Positions 60,201-64,000 of a stretch of 64,000 nt of DNA are shown piece after piece. The notes beneath the pieces are model-generated. The model did no database searches and was not told the origin of the DNA. It was given only the letters and a program-made list of their open reading frames with translations. The stretch is taken from positions 306,001 through 370,000 of the forward strand of contig LSRY02000045.1 in the NCBI GenBank assembly GCA_001643675.2, given 5' to 3'. How positions within the stretch are numbered: the stretch's first letter is position 1; every line of letters begins with the position of its first letter. The translations under genes and the position numbers were made by a program. The stretch comes from Monocercomonoides exilis (lineage: Eukaryota > Preaxostyla > Oxymonadida > Polymastigidae).

Positions 60201-63200
60201 TCGAAGATCAAACTGAAATTGACTTTCATTGATCTGAGAAGAGATGTTGAAACATTCAATGAAAATGTCATTCCCCACTCTTGCTGTGTTTGAACTGAAT
60301 TTCATTCCAACAAATGTGAAATTCAATTCCCTCGTTCTTTTGTTGCCAGATACACCCCTCCTCCTTTCCCATTGGTGCAGCTGCATTGACTGACTTCGGA
60401 CTTAATCATCTTCATTGATCCAGATGCACCCAATGTGAAGAATATCGCCCCTCCTTTTTCACTTGATTCAGCTTTGTCTTCTGTGATGTTGCTCGAATTC
60501 ACAACCAAACAAATCTTATTCTCACTCTTTGACTCCAAAATGCTTGCTCCATTGTCACTTCTCTTCACTCCTGAAAATGACGAATTATCAATGTTGAGAC
60601 TCATTTCCTCGACTCCTTCATTTATCTTTGTTGTTAATTCAGTTCCTTTGATCAGAAGAAGACATTCTCTGCTTTCATTCAACGATTCCACTCGAACATT
60701 CACAAAATGGCAAGTAATTCCAGAATCATGAATGACAAAAATACTGTTTCCAACATTGCATGATTCCATCGACAGATCATTCACTTCCACATTGCCTCCA
60801 ATCACATCCACAAACACACAATCAAATCCATTGTTCACTCTTGCTTCTGAATGGAATGAACATTCACTTATCACCAATTCTCCATTTTTGTTGGAAATAA
60901 TTGTTTTGGCTGAGTTGTCAAATCCAGATGTTAGTTGAAGTTGGATGTTGAAAAATTCAAGACGAACATCGTTTTCCATGAAATATTCCAATTGATTTCC
61001 AATTGCCTTTTCAAAATTCAATATCGCTTTCACATTCTCTTCTCCCATCTTCACACTCTTTTTGATCTGATAATTGGACACATTGAATGAATCTCGAATG
61101 ATTGTTGATCCTTTAATCTGAATTGTTTTCTTTCCAATCTCCTTTTTCATGTTTTCCATCCCTTTCCACATTGTGAAGCATGGCTCTTCTTCACTTCCAC
61201 AACGTGCCACATCAAATCCTTCTGATGAGATAAATATCTCAGTTGAGCTGTATGGAATCAGAAACATGAACAAATCATTGTTTGAATGAAAGTTGTCACT
61301 CCCAACAAACAAATTGCTGTCATTTATCATGGGCAAGTAATTGAAGTGGAATGAATCATTTGTCACGGTCTTGTTCAGATCAGATGCAAAAATGAACGCA
61401 TTCTTTCCAATGGCTGCATTGTTATTCTTAAAAGTTACGTCAGCATCAAAAACAAATGGCTTCTCATTCAAACAATTTTGGCAATCCAAATACAGAAATC
61501 CTCCTTTTCCATTGCCTGATGAAAGTGAACACGATGATGCATTTGTTGATTTTATTTCCAGTTTTTCATTCCCTTGCAATATCACTTTTGCAACGCCTCC
61601 TTCTTCACCACTTCCAGTGTTCCTAATGTTTGAAAAGTTGCTGTTTTCGAACAAAACAGAAGAAGCCATTACCAGTGGTGAAATGGAAAATGAAAAATCT
61701 GTCAGACTACATCCTTTCAATATGCAACTTCCACTTATTGTGGATATCAATGAGTATTGAATGGTCGTTGATGATTGGATGCTAAATAAACAGCTTTCGA
61801 GTTTAAGAACCCCACTAGAAGAGATCAAGGAATTCATACTTGGTACAAATTGACTTGGAATCTGCAGCTTCAAAGAAAACAAGCTTAATGATACAGTTGA
61901 TGAAATAACAGATGAGGATGATGCAGAATCCCCATTGATTGTCCCTTCAAAATGAATTGTCCTGTGTTTATCATCATCTCCTTCATTCACACACCCATCA
62001 ATCGCAAGTGCATCTGTGAAAGAATAAATATCTTCAATTGTCCCTTCATCCCTCACTTTCACTTTCCTTTCTCCTTCCGTTCCACTTCTGTCAATGTGGC
62101 TTATTCCACTCCACATTGATTCACATGGATATCCATCGCTCCCACATCCCAATGTGTCATATCCATCCTTCGACACACACACCTCCATTCCCTTCATTTC
62201 AACAAGAAACAGCCCAAGATCAACACTCTCTGCAAAATAGTCTCTGTCAATCCCTTTCATATCAACTGCCATCCATTCTCCTTCTCCATTTTCATATTTG
62301 TATTCAAATCCAAACCTCTCCTTCGTCACTGTTTCATTCAGTTTCTTGCACGAAATGAACAAATCCCTTCCCTCAGTTGCAACATTGCCTTCGAATGTCA
62401 ATGTTGAAAGTGAAAAGTTATTCACACAATCATCACTCAAATCCAGATATATTCCTCCTCCTCTTCCTCCATTTCCATTCGCAGAGCATTTCAATATGGA
62501 TGATGGTCCAATTTCAAGCAAATCATTCAGCTTCATCTCACTCTTCAAACACCCTCCACTCACACTTTCTGTCTCGATATTCTCAAATCTGCTTTCTCCA
62601 TCAACCATCAAACTCGATCCTCCATTCGACGTTATCAGCGATCCTGCTCCCACAACACACCCCAATGCTGTCATGTTCCTCAATGTCACTTCAGATCCAC
62701 CATTTCCCACTATCACTCCTTCTCCGCTGGTCTCAATCCCATCCAATGAACAGTTCTCAAATATCACATTCCCTCCTCCAAATCTTGCAATTCCACATCC
62801 TTCAAATGTTATCCCATTCATTTCTGTTCTCTCTATTCGAATGACTCCTCCATTCCCAATCACTATCCACTTCCCACACTCATTCACATTTGAATTCCCA
62901 CCTCCTTTTGAAAACAAACAATCCAAAATGAAGCATTCACCAATCCTCACTTCCACAATCGATTCATCACCACTTGCACTTGCAGAGGAGGAGCATGGAA
63001 GCGAAATCTGAAGAAGTGACAAAGTCAAATGTGTTTGCCCATCTCCTTCTATCAATTCAAATTTCCCTCCCTCTTCAACAACCAGTTTTTTGTAACTTCA
63101 TTCCCTTTGATTGTCAGTCCTTTCCCACCTCTGTTGATAGTCTTGCTCACTGAAGCAGCACCAACAAGCATAATCCTCTCTATCTCATCGTTCAACCGAT

Positions 63201-64000
63201 CAAACCCAATATCAACAGACGAGCAAGGATTTTCTTTCGCTCCACAACTTGATAATCCGTTTCCAGTATTGCTCACAAACAAATCCGTTCCCAACCTTGG
63301 AAACAGATAATTGATCAGTGAGTCTTCTTTTCTTGCTTCAGATGACTCAAGCACCCACATCTTATTTTCTGCTGTGACTCTTGTGGCTGTCCCTTCCCAC
63401 AACGCTGGAAGAAGCATCGTCCATGGTGATCCGCACACCAAATACACATCTTCTCCTTTTTCTGCCACATTGTTCGTGAAAGTGTCATTCTTCATAGAAT
63501 ATTCTGCATTCGTTGTTTCAAATGTCAGATGCAACCCTCCTCCTTTTCCGGTTCTCTCTGAAACTGTGCATCCATTCATCTTGTTATCATCAAACAACAG
63601 TTTTCCTCCATCTCCCACAATCAGAACAACCCCTCCCCCAATTGCGCTCATTGACTCGCATCCGCATTCCTCAAACACGCATTTGTTAATATCCACACAC
63701 TTCCCGCTCCCCACTCTCCCATTCAACACCCCTCCATTCCCATTCACTCTCTGAATTGATTTGAATGTGCAGTTCCAGATTTTCGCATTAATCCCTTCTC
63801 CAATCTCAATCTCATTTCCATCATCAAAATGAGATTCATTCATCGTCGTGTTCTTAATCTCAATATCTCCTCCAGTTCTCAGCTCAAATAAGCTTCTTCC
63901 CTCATATTCTCTTGTCACATTCCTCACAATCACCTCATCAATCAATCCTCCAACCCCTGCTCCATCAAAAGTCACCATCCCTAATTTGGTCATTCGGATA
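57209..64000 (-). CDS. 3' part of the giant beta-helix/pseudokinase gene, right-arm copy (5' beyond window)
   Basis: The stop is at 57211-57209 and the gene reads leftward from the window edge. It encodes modules 6-9 of the ectodomain, the membrane span and the pseudokinase tail, as in 12863-19657. The frame is broken by single-base homopolymer differences from the left arm: near 57414 (A4 versus 5), 57550-57556 (T7 versus 6), 58448-58453 (T6 versus 7), 58468-58472 (T5 versus 6), 60329-60331 (C3 versus G4) and 63086-63091 (T6 versus 7). At 61059-61063 this arm has five T and is in frame where the left arm is not. The gene itself is probably intact in the organism. Confidence 0.75.

Larger units (their letters stand above)
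47186..64000 (-). repeat. Right arm of giant inverted repeat
   Basis: Reverse complement of 12863-29739 up to the window edge. Differences are almost all homopolymer lengths, mostly shorter here (for example 43 versus 61 in the poly-A/T tract), with one base substitution noticed (49847, C where the left arm predicts T). The arm continues past 64000. Confidence 0.95.

Noticed and set aside
1-64000. tRNA, rRNA and CRISPR arrays
   Set aside because: No cloverleaf-compatible sequence, rRNA-like block or regularly spaced repeat array was found by eye on either strand.

Overview
The window is eukaryotic, from a compact but transposon-laden protist genome. The best fit is an oxymonad flagellate (Monocercomonoides/Blattamonas type). 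This rests on very long intron-free genes for Gly/Ser/Asn-rich parallel beta-helix surface proteins with recurring CG-x4-5-PC modules, followed by one membrane span and a degenerate kinase tail; on spacers much richer in AT than the genes; and on a 46-bp GT-AG intron in a transposase. The taxon is inferred from protein style, not from a marker gene.

Layout. (1) 1-3055: 3' part of a beta-helix/transmembrane/pseudokinase gene that begins upstream of the window. (2) 3056-6344: low-complexity, GC-variable spacer with gene remnants of unknown function. (3) 6345-19657: a giant gene of the same family, about 4,437 residues once one 1-base homopolymer slip at 15801-15804 is allowed for. Its last ectodomain module (16249-18102) appears identical to 1-1854, after which the two genes switch abruptly to different tails. 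(4) 19658-29739: AT-rich DNA with a nest of elements: an outer terminal-repeat element, a foldback insertion, a dead pogo-like (DDxD) transposon, and inside that a MITE and a younger, apparently intact pogo-like transposon. The left arm ends in a truncated hAT element. (5) 29740-47185: spacer between the arms, holding a truncated tyrosine-recombinase (DIRS/Ngaro-like) retroelement, a diverged inverted pair of gene remnants (34.5-35.2 kb and 43.7-44.45 kb), a fragment of a beta-helix gene and hAT remnants. (6) 47186-64000: an inverted copy of 12863-29739, including the 3' 6.8 kb of the giant gene on the minus strand.

The dominant structure is this inverted duplication: arms of at least 16.8 kb around a 17.4-kb unique spacer. 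Nearly every difference I found between the arms is homopolymer length, and the slips fall so that comparing the arms gives uninterrupted reading frames. That pattern points to long-read sequencing error laid over a very recent duplication, or over an assembly fold-back. It warns against reading the broken right-arm frames as genuine pseudogenes.

Biology. The intact host genes look like a family of large type-I surface proteins with probably non-catalytic cytoplasmic kinase-like domains. Identical ectodomain DNA joined to unlike tails, a family fragment at 38 kb and a third ectodomain copy in the palindrome suggest that the family diversifies by duplication and gene conversion in a transposon-rich, possibly subtelomeric, setting. 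No tRNA, rRNA or CRISPR array was seen.
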